From positions 186,001 through 250,000 of the forward strand of contig NZ_FOFI01000002.1 in the NCBI RefSeq assembly GCF_900110605.1: a stretch of DNA of 64,000 bases, read 5' to 3'. The stretch is from Epilithonimonas lactis (GTDB lineage Bacteria; Bacteroidota; Bacteroidia; Flavobacteriales; Weeksellaceae). This document shows, piece by piece, positions 9,041-18,435 of this stretch. Each line of letters begins with the position of its first letter. Position 1 is the stretch's first letter. The position numbers and the translations under genes are program-made. The notes below the pieces were generated by a model. The model had not been told where the DNA came from and did no database searches. It was given only the letters and a program-made list of their open reading frames with translations.

Positions 9041-9724
9041 TCATTTCAACTTCAAAAGGAATTCAGACTTGTAGGTTTCGCCGATCGGGATTTCTTTTCC
9101 AGAATTAAGGAAGACATTTCGAACGTCGATTTTTTCGATTTTGTCCAGATTGAGAATGAAAGATTTATGAACTCTGGCAAAATTTTCCGGCAAATGACTT
9201 TCCAGAGATTTTAAAGTATCCAAAACAATGTATTCCTGATTTTCGGTTTTGATGTTGACGTAATCTTTGATGCTTTCAACGTAAAGGATTTCATCAAAAT
9301 TGATTTTGTGTTGCTGTCCGGAAGACTTGACGAAGAAGTAAGAATTGGCTGACGTTTCATTGGTCGGGAATCTTTCTTGCGCTTTCAAAGCACTTTTTTC
9401 GAAACGACCGAATGGAATTGGTTTCAGAAGATAATCGATGACATTGTGTTCGTAGCCTTCCAAAGCGTATTCTGAATAAGCTGTCGTTAAAATATATTTC
9501 AGTTTATCACCAACGATTTTCATAAAATTAATTCCTGACAATTCAGGCATTTGAATATCAAGGAAAATCAAATCAGCTTCATTATTTTGAATATATTCCA
9601 AAGCTTCAATCGGATTTTCGGAAGAGAAAACCAGTTCCAGAAAAGGAATTTTCATCACGTAATTTTCCAGAAGCTGGATTGCCAAAGGTTCGTCATCTAC
9701 AATGATGCATTTTATCTTTTTCAT
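9041..9724 (-). CDS. LytTR-type response regulator
   Basis: 227 residues. The receiver domain occupies about 1-115: acidic pocket IIVDDEP, phosphoacceptor Asp in LIFLDIQMPELSG (about 57), then TTAYSEYA and LLKP with the conserved Lys. The LytTR DNA-binding domain follows (about 130-225) with SIKDYVNIKTENQEYIVL and FARVHKSFILNLDKIEKID. It is coded directly after the histidine kinase (adjacent start and stop), so they are a pair. LytTR regulators bind paired direct repeats; no target site was identified by eye. Confidence 0.93.
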   Translation of the reverse strand: MKKIKCIIVDDEPLAIQLLENYVMKIPFLELVFSSENPIEALEYIQNNEADLIFLDIQMPELSGINFMKIVGDKLKYILTTAYSEYALEGYEHNVIDYLLKPIPFGRFEKSALKAQERFPTNETSANSYFFVKSSGQQHKINFDEILYVESIKDYVNIKTENQEYIVLDTLKSLESHLPENFARVHKSFILNLDKIEKIDVRNVFLNSGKEIPIGETYKSEFLLKLK

Positions 9725-10741
9725 TTATTTCAAATCGATTTTCAAATCTACAGAAAATTCGGTTTCGGTTTCGACAATGTTCAGCTCGTGCTTTTTGGGA
9801 TAAAGGATTTCCAGTCGTTTTTTCACATTCCCGATTCCAATTCCGGAAAGAGAATCTTTTGACCTTTGTTTTTTGAAGTTTTGAAGATGGAAATTCAGAG
9901 TTTGATTGTCATCCGAAATCTTCATTGTGAAACCTTTCCCACTGAAATCACCGTGTTTGAAAGCATTTTCCACAAACGGAACCAAAAGCATAGGCGAAAT
10001 ATTAAGCTTGGGATGATTGATTTTTTTTTCAATCATTAATAATTCTGGGTTTTTGAGTCTTAGCTTTTCCAGTTCTATCAAGCTTTCCAGATAACCGATT
10101 TCCTTTTCCAATGGAATGAAATTTTTCTCCAAATCCTTCGTGCTGTATCTTAATAACTGGCTCAATTCCTCAATCGCAGGCAAAGCTTTTTCTGAATTCT
10201 GATAAACCAAGGAATAGATATTATTTAAAGTATTAAAAATAAAATGCGGATTAATCTGTGTCTTCAAAGCCTGAATTTTCGCCTCGTTTCTTTCCTGTTC
10301 CAGTTTTTGTCTTTCGGTTTCAATCACGCCGAATTTTTCCAGCAACCACATTATTCCGGCAATGAAAACATTGATACAACCGTAATAAATGTTGTCAAAA
10401 AAGTAATAAAGCAATCCTGTTTCCTGATTGTAATTTCTAAATCCAAAAGTGACAGGCAATAAAACTTCCTCCATCAAATATCTCACTGTTGCAAAACAAA
10501 GAATCGAAAGGAAAAACGAAAGAATAACGGTATAAACTTTCTCCTGTCTGAAAACTTTTGGAATGATGACCAGATAACAAATGTAAAACGTGATAATCCC
10601 TGCGAGGAAAAAGGTAATTCTCAAAACCGTACTCTGCAGATCGTTCTCTCTGTCGAAGAAATACAAAGGCGTAATCACAGTTCCAAAAAAGTTGAGACTC
10701 CAATAGATGATTTGAAGCCAGATGATTTGTTTCTTTTTCAT
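9725..10741 (-). CDS. LytS/YehU-type sensor histidine kinase
   Basis: 338 residues: about four membrane segments in the first 140 residues, a short coiled coil (IETERQKLEQERNEAKIQALK), then the His_kinase motif QINPHFIFNTLNNI carrying the phosphorylated His, and an N-box LLVPFVENAFKHG. The end has GIGIGNVKKRLEILYP, the G-box of the ATPase domain. There is no extracellular sensor domain, so the signal is probably sensed in or near the membrane. Its ATG overlaps the stop of the upstream lipoprotein gene by 4 nt, so all three genes are translated from one operon. Confidence 0.92.
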   Translation of the reverse strand: MKKKQIIWLQIIYWSLNFFGTVITPLYFFDRENDLQSTVLRITFFLAGIITFYICYLVIIPKVFRQEKVYTVILSFFLSILCFATVRYLMEEVLLPVTFGFRNYNQETGLLYYFFDNIYYGCINVFIAGIMWLLEKFGVIETERQKLEQERNEAKIQALKTQINPHFIFNTLNNIYSLVYQNSEKALPAIEELSQLLRYSTKDLEKNFIPLEKEIGYLESLIELEKLRLKNPELLMIEKKINHPKLNISPMLLVPFVENAFKHGDFSGKGFTMKISDDNQTLNFHLQNFKKQRSKDSLSGIGIGNVKKRLEILYPKKHELNIVETETEFSVDLKIDLK

Positions 10742-11085
10742 CGGAGTTCTTTGTTATTAATTAATATTGGTCTTGACGAAGAATAGTGCAAATGTATAGA
10801 AACGGAATCTGAATTTGGATTCTCCATTATCAATCTGCTTTTTTTAGGCAATCTGTAATTGAGCTGAGAATTTGCGATAATGGTTTTGGGCATATTCAGT
10901 TCCGAAACCAGATTTACCGTTGCAGGCGAAAGATTTTTAATTTCTAAAGTGGCAGGTGCTTTTAGCTTTTGTAAGACAATGCTGTCTCCAGGCGCAATTG
11001 TCATCGTTTTCCAAACATCTATCCGATGTGTTCCGATGCAGGACGCGATAGATGCTAAAATCAGGATTAGAGTTACTTTTTTCAT
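10738..11085 (-). CDS. Small lipoprotein coded with a LytS/LytTR pair
   Basis: 115 residues starting MKKVTLILILASIASC: a lipoprotein signal with Cys at about 16. The remainder is beta-rich, with a segment on titrating phrases like IAPGDSIVLQKLKAPATLEIKNLSPATVNL, without motifs I recognise. It overlaps the kinase start by 4 nt (ATGA), which implies translational coupling, so it could be a sensory accessory protein of the two-component system; this is inference. The divergent receptor gene begins about 180 bp away. Confidence 0.75.
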   Translation of the reverse strand: MKKVTLILILASIASCIGTHRIDVWKTMTIAPGDSIVLQKLKAPATLEIKNLSPATVNLVSELNMPKTIIANSQLNYRLPKKSRLIMENPNSDSVSIHLHYSSSRPILINNKELR

Positions 11086-11262
11086 ATTCCAAAAATAGGC
11101 ACAGCAAAGACATCCAGAACATCAAATTCTATGAACGCCTATTTTTTACCGATGAAAATAGTTTGGTCGGATTAAAACCTCATCAAATCTAAACGCTATT
11201 TCCAAGGAATGACTTTGAAAATACATTTGCATCAAGATTTACAACTATCTAATAAACTATTT

Positions 11263-13362
11263 ATGAAACTGAAATACTTATTCATCGCGACAATCTTCTC
11301 AACTTTAACTTTTGCTCAAACTCAAAAGGACAGCTTGAAGGAAATTGAACTAGTCAATATATTGGTCAAGAAAAAATTGTTGGAAAGAAAAGCAGACCGA
11401 TTAATCTTCGATGTAGAGTCGTCAATCGCCTCACAAGGACTGGATGCTGGCGAAACTTTGGCCAATGTTCCGATGCTGAAAGTGGATGAGAATCTGGAAA
11501 CGATTTCTATCATCGGGAAAAGTTCGGTAAATGTGATGATCAATGGCAGAATGTTGAATCTTTCCGGCGCTGCACTTTTAAATTATTTAAAATCCATCCG
11601 CTCCGAAAACATCTCGAAAATCGAGGTCATCACAACGCCGCCAGCAAAATACGAAGCGCAGGGAAACAGCGGACTCATTAATATTATTCTAAAGAAAAAT
11701 CCAAATCTTGGTTTCAGTGGCAACATCAACACAGGTTTGACACAGCGAACTTATTTTAACGGAAGTACGAACGGAACTTTGAATTATCAAACCGAAAAAT
11801 TAAGTTTAAGTTTAAAGACGAATTACATAGAAGGTGCAAAACGTGCGGATGAGAGATTCACGATTCTTGGCGCGTCGCAGAATTACAACCGTTCTGTACG
11901 AAAAGATATGTGGCAGATTTTGACGCCGAACCTGAGCGGTTCGTATAAAATCAACAAAAACTCCGAAGTTGGGATGGAATATATTTTCGATAACGGAAAA
12001 AACGGAATGGACATCGTGAACACGACGAGAAACATCAGTCCAAAACTGGACGAAAAAAACTTTCTGACCAACACATTTCACAGAGAAAAATCGCCGACAC
12101 ACACTTTCAGTATCTATTATGATTTAAAGCTGGATTCGCTTGGGAAGAAATTGAGTTTTGCGGGGAATTTCTATCAAAACAGCAATGAGACGGAAGTTAA
12201 TTTTTCGACTTTGACCTTACCGGAAAATACGATTCAGGATGTGAAAACCTTATCGATGATCAAGCCTCAGATTTTTTCGGTTCAAGGTGATTTGGAATTG
12301 CCTTTTTCATTTGGGACGATTGAAACCGGCGTGAAATTCAATCAATTCAGAAATTCTGCGGACTTGCAATATCTGGATTGGAAAAACAATCAATTTGTCA
12401 TTGATGATGAGAAAAGCAGCACGTTCAATTACCGTGAAGAAAATTACGCGGCTTATGCAAGTTTTGGTAAAAGTTTCGGCGATCATTGGGAAACGAAAGC
12501 TGGATTGCGATATGAAAATACGTTTGTGAAAAGTACAGTTAATAATTTCAGTTATGGACAATGGTTTCCGTCGGCCTTTGTTTCTTACAAGGAAGATAAA
12601 AATGTGTTCAGTCTGTCCTATTCCAGAAGGATCAACCGACCCAGTATGAGCAATCTGAATCCTTTCAGATGGTACGAAAATCCACAGTCCTATTCTACAG
12701 GAAACCCTTTGCTGACGCCATCTTACATTAACAATTACGAACTGGGTTACACTTACAACAACAAGTTTTCGACCAGCATTTATTATTTAAGATTGAAGAA
12801 TGCGTTTGGGCAAGTGGCTTATCTAGACGGGATTTCTCAAACTGGAACTTATCTGAATCACTACAACAATGATTTTTATGGAATGAATGCTTCGTACACA
12901 GACACTTTCTTCAAATTCTGGGAAGCAAATATCACGGCAAACGCTTCGTATCAGACTTCGGAAGTTTTCAATATCAATGCACCAACTTTGAAAGGTTATT
13001 CATTGAGTTATTCCATTAATAATACTTTCACATTAAACAAAACAAAAACGATGGCACTTTTCCTAAACTACGACCAAAGTTTGCCTTACAAAAATGTGAA
13101 TACCCGATTTGAGAACTTCTCCAATTTGAATTCTGGACTTAAGATTTCATTGATGGAAAAACAGCTTCAAATCAATGCGACGGTTACCAATATTTTTGGA
13201 CAGCGTTACAAAGGGCAAATGTATTTTGATGACAGCAAACAACTAATGAACAATTATTGGGATGGAAGAAGTTTGCGTCTGAGCGTGAATTACACTTTTG
13301 GAAACAAGAAGCAGGTAAATAAAAAGAATATCAGTTTTGATGAGAAAGACAGAGTTCAATAG
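11263..13362 (+). CDS. TonB-dependent receptor, outer-membrane beta-barrel family (first of pair)
   Basis: 699 residues from ATG at 11263; the open frame extends upstream to 11209, but the signal peptide MKLKYLFIATIFSTLTFAQ begins here. The plug resembles NGRMLNLSGAALLNYLKSI, followed by IEVITTPPAKYEAQGNSGLINIILKK. The C-terminal barrel contains conserved RINRPSMSNLNPF and NPLLTPSYINNYELGY, typical of the Bacteroidota family with an OMP_b-brl_3-like barrel. It lacks an N-terminal CarboxypepD_reg domain. Ligand unknown. It lies divergently from the lipoprotein-kinase-regulator operon and 54 bp before a related receptor, so the pair could be its target; this is inference. Confidence 0.9.
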   Translation: MKLKYLFIATIFSTLTFAQTQKDSLKEIELVNILVKKKLLERKADRLIFDVESSIASQGLDAGETLANVPMLKVDENLETISIIGKSSVNVMINGRMLNLSGAALLNYLKSIRSENISKIEVITTPPAKYEAQGNSGLINIILKKNPNLGFSGNINTGLTQRTYFNGSTNGTLNYQTEKLSLSLKTNYIEGAKRADERFTILGASQNYNRSVRKDMWQILTPNLSGSYKINKNSEVGMEYIFDNGKNGMDIVNTTRNISPKLDEKNFLTNTFHREKSPTHTFSIYYDLKLDSLGKKLSFAGNFYQNSNETEVNFSTLTLPENTIQDVKTLSMIKPQIFSVQGDLELPFSFGTIETGVKFNQFRNSADLQYLDWKNNQFVIDDEKSSTFNYREENYAAYASFGKSFGDHWETKAGLRYENTFVKSTVNNFSYGQWFPSAFVSYKEDKNVFSLSYSRRINRPSMSNLNPFRWYENPQSYSTGNPLLTPSYINNYELGYTYNNKFSTSIYYLRLKNAFGQVAYLDGISQTGTYLNHYNNDFYGMNASYTDTFFKFWEANITANASYQTSEVFNINAPTLKGYSLSYSINNTFTLNKTKTMALFLNYDQSLPYKNVNTRFENFSNLNSGLKISLMEKQLQINATVTNIFGQRYKGQMYFDDSKQLMNNYWDGRSLRLSVNYTFGNKKQVNKKNISFDEKDRVQ

Positions 13363-13416
13363 CTTAAAATGTAACAAAATGAAAGTCTGATAGTCTAATT
13401 GAGTTCAAACAAAACT

Positions 13417-15570
13417 ATGAGAATCAAATCTATCATTCCAATCGCTGGATTATTTCTAAGTCAAATTTACTTCGCGCAGGAAACTCCGAAGAAGGAAAGT
13501 GACAAAGAAAAACAAATCGAAGCGGTAACCATTACCAAAACTAAAAAGGCCGTCGAACAAAAAGCGGACAGAACAATATACGATTTCTCGGAACAGCCAC
13601 ATCTTAATTCTGGCAACACGCTGGAAGGATTGCAAAAAATCCCGGGATTGGTGGTTTCCGAAATGGCAGGAATGATCTATCAAGGAAAAGCTCTGGATGT
13701 CTATATGGACGGACGACCGCTGAACATCTACAGTACACAGTTGACGGCCTATCTGGAAGGACTTCCTGCAAACAGCATCGAAAGAATCGAGATCATCACG
13801 CAACCTGGCGCAGAATTCCCCGCAACTTCGGGTGGTGCCATCATCAATATCATCACGAGCAGAAATGCAAAATCGTACTTGTCCGCAACTTACGCCGGTG
13901 GTTATCGTTTCAGCAATTATGACCATTTCAGAAGTAAATTCAACAATAGTTTGACGCTGAATTCCAAAAACAAATGGTTTGGATGGCAATTGAACGTCGG
14001 CCAATCTTACAACGAAAGCGAAACCAGATCCACGATTGATGAGATTTCGAGATTGTACAATGACAATGTCAATAGAAATCAATATTTGAGAAGTGCTTTC
14101 ACCTTTGATATTGGACAAGATCGATTGCTTTTGAACTACAATCTCAACTTAGGATCTTCGGATCGTTATGTGGATCGCTATTCTTTGTTCAATGGAACCG
14201 AATCGACCGGTAAAGATATCATCGACCAAAGCAATACACGAAATGAGGTGACTGCAACGTATCAGAAGAAATTTGACGATAAGAATAAAAAGTTAGAATT
14301 TAAAGGATCTTACACCAATTTCAGTAATGATTTTGGGCAAACTGGAAGAACGATTTTGCCAACGCCTTCCATCAATGATAAAGTTTTGAACAACGGCTCC
14401 AACCAAAATGTCTACAATTTCAGAATCGATTATGCTCAGCCGATCAAAGTATTAGATGAAGGTAAATTAAGCTTGGGTGCTTTCTACGACCAACTGGAGT
14501 TTTCTGCAGATAACTTTGGAATAGAAAATCTGGATTACAAAAGCAAAACGACTGCTTTCTATTCCGAAGCCAGTGCTACGAAGGGAAAAATGGATTTTGT
14601 TTTGGGACTTCGTGGAGAATATTACAACATCAACGGAACAAGTTTGGATTTTGAAACTGGTGGTTATGATAACCTGAGACCATTTGAGAAATTCAAAGTG
14701 TTTCCAAATGCGAGCATTCAGTACAACATTATTCCGAAAATCGCTTTCTTTAACGTGAATTATAACAAGAAAATCACGTTGCCTAATGTTGCCAACCTAA
14801 ATCCAAATAACACGAGATACGGAAACGATAACATCGATTTTTCCGGGAACCCAAATCTCCAGCCAACGATTTTTGATAATTTCGAAGTGAAGTTAAGCGC
14901 TTTGAATTACGCTTTCATTGGCTATAACTTTACAAATGCAAAAAATCAGGTGGTTCAAATCGTGGAAAGAAAAGGCGATGTCATTTTGCAAACAAGCGAC
15001 AATCTTGATCGAATGAAAACGCATAATTTGAATATTGGATTCCCTATTCCATTAGCAATCTTCAACACGCCGTTCAAAGACATTATGAAAATGGATATGA
15101 ATCCCGATCAGGTGAGTTTTATCTTCCTTTATGGCTCATATCAATTGCAACAAATTGATCAGATCATCAATCCGAAAGGCTACTGGACCTATAACGTGAC
15201 AGGACAATTTATTTTACCTTATAAAACAAAATTCACCGCAAATTATACTTATTTGACCAAAGGAAACGAGTTCTTTTTCTATCCTAACAAATCATTCTAC
15301 AATACTTTGAATTTATCTTTGTCAAGAAAATTCAATCATGAAAGAATGACGCTGACGTTGTTTGCCAATGATGTTTTCAATACCAATGAAACCAATCTCA
15401 GAACAACCAACGCGCTTCCAAATGTGAACATCCGAAACAAGAATGACACAAGAACTTACGGACTTTCTTTCACTTATAAGATCCCGACAAAAAACAGGTT
15501 GGCAAAGGAAACGCCTAACTTGCTAAATCAGGAGAAGAAAGAGGATTCTGGCTCTGTGCAACAATTATAA
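13417..15570 (+). CDS. TonB-dependent receptor, outer-membrane beta-barrel family (second of pair)
   Basis: 717 residues from ATG at 13417 (an upstream TTG at 13399 is unlikely). Signal peptide MRIKSIIPIAGLFLSQIYFAQ, then a Lys/Glu-rich linker and a plug with DGRPLNIYSTQLTAYLEGLPANSIERIEI and TQPGAEFPATSGGAIINI. The barrel has NKKITLPNVANLNPNNTRYGN and GNPNLQPTIFDNFEVK, the same motif set as the preceding gene, so the two are paralogues, probably of old duplication. The C-terminal tail is charged. An efficient terminator follows at 15592. Substrate unknown. Confidence 0.9.
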   Translation: MRIKSIIPIAGLFLSQIYFAQETPKKESDKEKQIEAVTITKTKKAVEQKADRTIYDFSEQPHLNSGNTLEGLQKIPGLVVSEMAGMIYQGKALDVYMDGRPLNIYSTQLTAYLEGLPANSIERIEIITQPGAEFPATSGGAIINIITSRNAKSYLSATYAGGYRFSNYDHFRSKFNNSLTLNSKNKWFGWQLNVGQSYNESETRSTIDEISRLYNDNVNRNQYLRSAFTFDIGQDRLLLNYNLNLGSSDRYVDRYSLFNGTESTGKDIIDQSNTRNEVTATYQKKFDDKNKKLEFKGSYTNFSNDFGQTGRTILPTPSINDKVLNNGSNQNVYNFRIDYAQPIKVLDEGKLSLGAFYDQLEFSADNFGIENLDYKSKTTAFYSEASATKGKMDFVLGLRGEYYNINGTSLDFETGGYDNLRPFEKFKVFPNASIQYNIIPKIAFFNVNYNKKITLPNVANLNPNNTRYGNDNIDFSGNPNLQPTIFDNFEVKLSALNYAFIGYNFTNAKNQVVQIVERKGDVILQTSDNLDRMKTHNLNIGFPIPLAIFNTPFKDIMKMDMNPDQVSFIFLYGSYQLQQIDQIINPKGYWTYNVTGQFILPYKTKFTANYTYLTKGNEFFFYPNKSFYNTLNLSLSRKFNHERMTLTLFANDVFNTNETNLRTTNALPNVNIRNKNDTRTYGLSFTYKIPTKNRLAKETPNLLNQEKKEDSGSVQQL

Positions 15571-15591
15571 TTAACATTATTGTTCTCATAT

Positions 15592-15627
15592 AATAATCTC
15601 TCAATATCAATTGGGAGATTATTTTTG
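15592..15627 (+). terminator. Terminator after the receptor pair
   Basis: ATAATCTCTC and GGGAGATTAT pair around an AT-rich loop, followed by TTTTTG. It ends the receptor transcript just before the truncated DUF4143 remnant. Confidence 0.8.
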
Positions 15628-15653
15628 TTTTAAAATCGAAAAATTCATAGTAA

Positions 15654-16388
15654 ATTTTCGATTCAATTCGAAGAATTCATATTAAAATTTGGAATCAATT
15701 TGAAAAATTGCTGGAACATCGTCTTGTTTTCGGTTATTATCCCGAAATCGTGAACAATCCTGGCGACGAAATCGAACGTCTGAAAAACCTGACCGAAAGC
15801 TATCTGTACAAAGATGTCTTGCAATGGGAAAATATTCAGAAGCCGGAAAAGTTGGAAAAATTACTCACTGCGCTTGCATTGCAAATGGGAAATGAGGTTT
15901 CGTACAATGAACTTTCGCAGTGGGTCGGGATTGATAATTTCACGGTTGAAAAGTACATCAGGCTTTTGGAGCAATCATTTATCATTTTCCGATTGGATAG
16001 TTTTAACCGAAATTTGAGAAACGAGATCAAGAAAGGAAAGAAAATCTATTTTTACGACAACGGAATTCGGAATGCGATCTTGAATAATTTCAATCCGTTG
16101 AATCTCCGTGATGATGTGGCAAAACTGTGGGAAAACTTCTTGATTTCCGAAAGAATGAAAACCAATTCCTATCATTTGAAAAATTTCAAAACCTATTTTT
16201 GGAGAACGCACGCGCAACAGGAAATCGACTTTTTGGAAGAAGCCGACGGAAAAATCTCTGCCTACGAATTCAAATGGAATGAAAGAAAAAAAGCAAAAAT
16301 CCCAAAGAATTTCTCAGAAACCTACAATCCCGAAATCGAGAAGATCGTCACGAAAGATAATTTCCACGAGTTTGTGATCAATCGTTAG
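15654..16388 (+). pseudogene. 5'-truncated AAA/DUF4143 ATPase remnant
   Basis: The in-frame reading after a TAA at 15651 gives a DUF4143 C-terminal domain: FEKLLEHRLVFGYYPEIV, LTESYLYKDVLQWENI, ALQMGNEVSYNELSQWVGID and the nuclease-like FWRTHAQQEIDFLEEADGKISAYEFKW. In intact relatives this follows an AAA ATPase domain with a Walker A loop of about 200 residues; none is present, and no ATG opens the frame. The first codon usable as start is a TTG at 15708. The C-terminus is intact and overlaps the convergent pseudouridine synthase by 11 nt. I read it as a deletion remnant. Confidence 0.75.
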
Positions 16389-17076
16389 ATTCACAAGCCT
16401 TCCAAACCGCATCAGTCTGCGGAACTGGCGCTATGATCTCAATTTCTTCTTTGGTCACTGGATGAATGAACTGAAGTTTTCTTGCGTGAAGAGAAATTCC
16501 GCCATCTGGATTGGAACGTGGTGCGCCGTACTTCAGATCGCCTTTGATTGGAACTCCAATTTTTGATAATTGTGCTCTGATCTGATGATGACGACCTGTT
16601 TCCAGATCAATTTCCAACAGCTGGTAATTGTCCAAAGTTTTGATGACAGTGTAAGTCAGAATAGATTCTTTCGCACCGTCGGTCGGCTTTACAAAAACGG
16701 TGGCTTTGTTGGTCTTCTCATTTTTCTGTAGGTAATGAACCAGCCTTTGGGATTTCGGGATTATTTCTTTTGCCGTGAGCGCCCAATATGTTTTTTTGAC
16801 CTCTCGGTTTTTTACCATCACTGTCAATCGCGTCAAAGCTTTCGAAGTTTTGGCGTAAATCACCAAGCCTGAGGTTGGTCTATCGATCCTGTGAACTAAA
16901 CCTAGGAAAACATTGCCAGGTTTCTCGTCTCTTTTTTTGATGAAATCTTTGATCAATTCCAACAAAGATGAGTCACCCGTTTTGTCACCTTGAACTAATT
17001 GTCCGGACTTTTTGTTGATGACCATCATATGATTGTCTTCGAATATGATCTGGTCTTCAGAAAAATACTGATTCAT
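16378..17076 (-). CDS. RluA-family RNA pseudouridine synthase
   Basis: 232 residues. The catalytic Asp lies in LVHRIDRPTSGLVIYAKT (about 62-79), where the usual HRLDR is HRIDR. Further motifs: KTYWALT, LETGRHHQIRAQL and KYGAPRS. It isomerises uridine to pseudouridine in rRNA or tRNA. It lacks an N-terminal S4 domain, so it belongs with the shorter RluA/TruC-like members, and the target nucleotide cannot be told by eye. It runs convergently to the DUF4143 remnant, and the next gene upstream ends 11 nt away. Confidence 0.92.
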   Translation of the reverse strand: MNQYFSEDQIIFEDNHMMVINKKSGQLVQGDKTGDSSLLELIKDFIKKRDEKPGNVFLGLVHRIDRPTSGLVIYAKTSKALTRLTVMVKNREVKKTYWALTAKEIIPKSQRLVHYLQKNEKTNKATVFVKPTDGAKESILTYTVIKTLDNYQLLEIDLETGRHHQIRAQLSKIGVPIKGDLKYGAPRSNPDGGISLHARKLQFIHPVTKEEIEIIAPVPQTDAVWKACESND

Positions 17077-17087
17077 AACTATATATC

Positions 17088-17414
17088 TTAACCTCTAGAA
17101 ATCCTTTGTCTATTGAATACCGAAACGATAACGCCTGTAAAAAGTCCAATCGTCTTGATCCTTGCAAATTGAGAATCGAAAGGCAAAAATGCGCCAACAA
17201 TACACAATCCAGCAGCGATGTACATTAGATATACAAATTTTTGATTAAGAAAAGTTTGCGCCTGGAAGATGAAACTTAAGCCTATCAAAATATAGAAGAA
17301 CCTTTGATACAGCAAGTCTGTGATCTCAGGAGAAAATAATTTGAACCAGCCTACCGCAAGGCAGATCAACGCTAAAATAGAAAGAACACCTTGTATCGTT
17401 TGAGAATTTTTCAT
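17088..17414 (-). CDS. Small four-helix membrane protein, unknown
   Basis: 108 residues with four hydrophobic segments (about 9-25, 35-52, 58-78 and 84-100) and a short basic C-terminus (NRQRISRG). I do not recognise a family. Its stop is 11 nt before the pseudouridine synthase start, so they are probably cotranscribed. Compact helical proteins like this are common in Flavobacteriia. Confidence 0.65.
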   Translation of the reverse strand: MKNSQTIQGVLSILALICLAVGWFKLFSPEITDLLYQRFFYILIGLSFIFQAQTFLNQKFVYLMYIAAGLCIVGAFLPFDSQFARIKTIGLFTGVIVSVFNRQRISRG

Positions 17415-17509
17415 GTGAATATATTTAGTTGTATTTCAAATGCCAATTGCAATCGCTCAACATTTTTTGTTGTTTGCGTTTACAAATTATGGCGATTTCA
17501 TTCTTAAAT

Positions 17510-18361
17510 TTAATTTTTAGTTTGCTTAAAAAGCCATTTCGGAATCTCATCTACCAACTCGGCGGAAAGAATATTGTTGTGATATTTGTCTTTATATTCC
17601 CACAGGAAAACGTTTCCTTTGGTTTTCATCTCGTCATAAAACTTGAAATTGCTTTGAGGAAAATTGTCTGTATCCAGACTTCCGTGCACGATCCAGATTG
17701 GCATTTTTGTCAGTTTATCTATTTTATCGAATTGAGAAATCCCTGAAACATTGATCGCCGCGGCAAACAGATCTGGTCTTTTGGAGATCGCGTTCGAAGT
17801 CGTTGCGCCGCCCATCGAGAATCCCATGACATAGATTCTTTTCGGGTCGATATTTTCTTTTATAATTAATGAATCAATGGACTCTAAAACCAGATCTAAG
17901 TGTTCATTAGACTCAGAAACTTTCACATTTCTACTTTCATCAAGATGATAATTGGACGACCGAACTGGAAATTGAGGCAATAAAACATAAGCCTGATATT
18001 TTTCCCGATTTTCAGGAAGCAACCAAATTTTTGACAAAACGCCCATTTGAGACGTATTGTTCGTCCCGACTGCACCCGAACCGTGGAAGACCAATATCAA
18101 AGGATATTTTTTATCTTGTTTGATTTTCGAAGGTTTCAGAAAACGATAATTCACAGCTACTTTCCCATCATCAAATTTCCCTGCTTTGAAATCAGAATAA
18201 TCAAGATTTTTGATTGCCTTGATCCTTGCCAAAGATCTCAACGAATCTTTTTTATCGTAGATCTCTGTTCTCGTTCCAAATTTGGTTTGATGACAAACGC
18301 ACGAAACGATTGAAGATAAGATCAAGACGAAAGATAATAATTTAGAGATTTTCTGGATCAT
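17510..18361 (-). CDS. Alpha/beta hydrolase lipoprotein (esterase/peptidase-like)
   Basis: 283 residues with a lipoprotein signal (Cys in SSIVSC, about 21). The oxyanion strand LILVFHGSGAVG precedes the nucleophile motif GFSMGGATTS (about 178), Asp is probably in VHGSLDTDNFP and the catalytic His in KYHNNILSAE near the C-terminus. This order fits the esterase/prolyl-oligopeptidase branch (phospholipase/carboxylesterase-like). Substrate unknown. It stands alone between genes; a short AT-rich gap separates it from the 108-residue protein, and panB lies upstream beyond a terminator. Confidence 0.85.
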   Translation of the reverse strand: MIQKISKLLSFVLILSSIVSCVCHQTKFGTRTEIYDKKDSLRSLARIKAIKNLDYSDFKAGKFDDGKVAVNYRFLKPSKIKQDKKYPLILVFHGSGAVGTNNTSQMGVLSKIWLLPENREKYQAYVLLPQFPVRSSNYHLDESRNVKVSESNEHLDLVLESIDSLIIKENIDPKRIYVMGFSMGGATTSNAISKRPDLFAAAINVSGISQFDKIDKLTKMPIWIVHGSLDTDNFPQSNFKFYDEMKTKGNVFLWEYKDKYHNNILSAELVDEIPKWLFKQTKN

Positions 18362-18378
18362 CCTTATTTAATTATAAT

Positions 18379-18413
18379 TAAAAACCCTTTCAAATTTTTG
18401 AGGTCTGAAAGGG
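18379..18413 (-). terminator. Terminator after panB
   Basis: On the complement CCCTTTCA pairs with TGAAAGGG around a 13-nt loop and is followed by TTTTTAATT. It ends the panB transcript. Confidence 0.8.
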
Positions 18414-18435
18414 CATTATCTATTTTTATGTTTAA

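Noticed and set aside
13456-14118. 220-codon frame opposite the second receptor
   Set aside because: Antisense shadow without motif; receptor frame fits the whole region.
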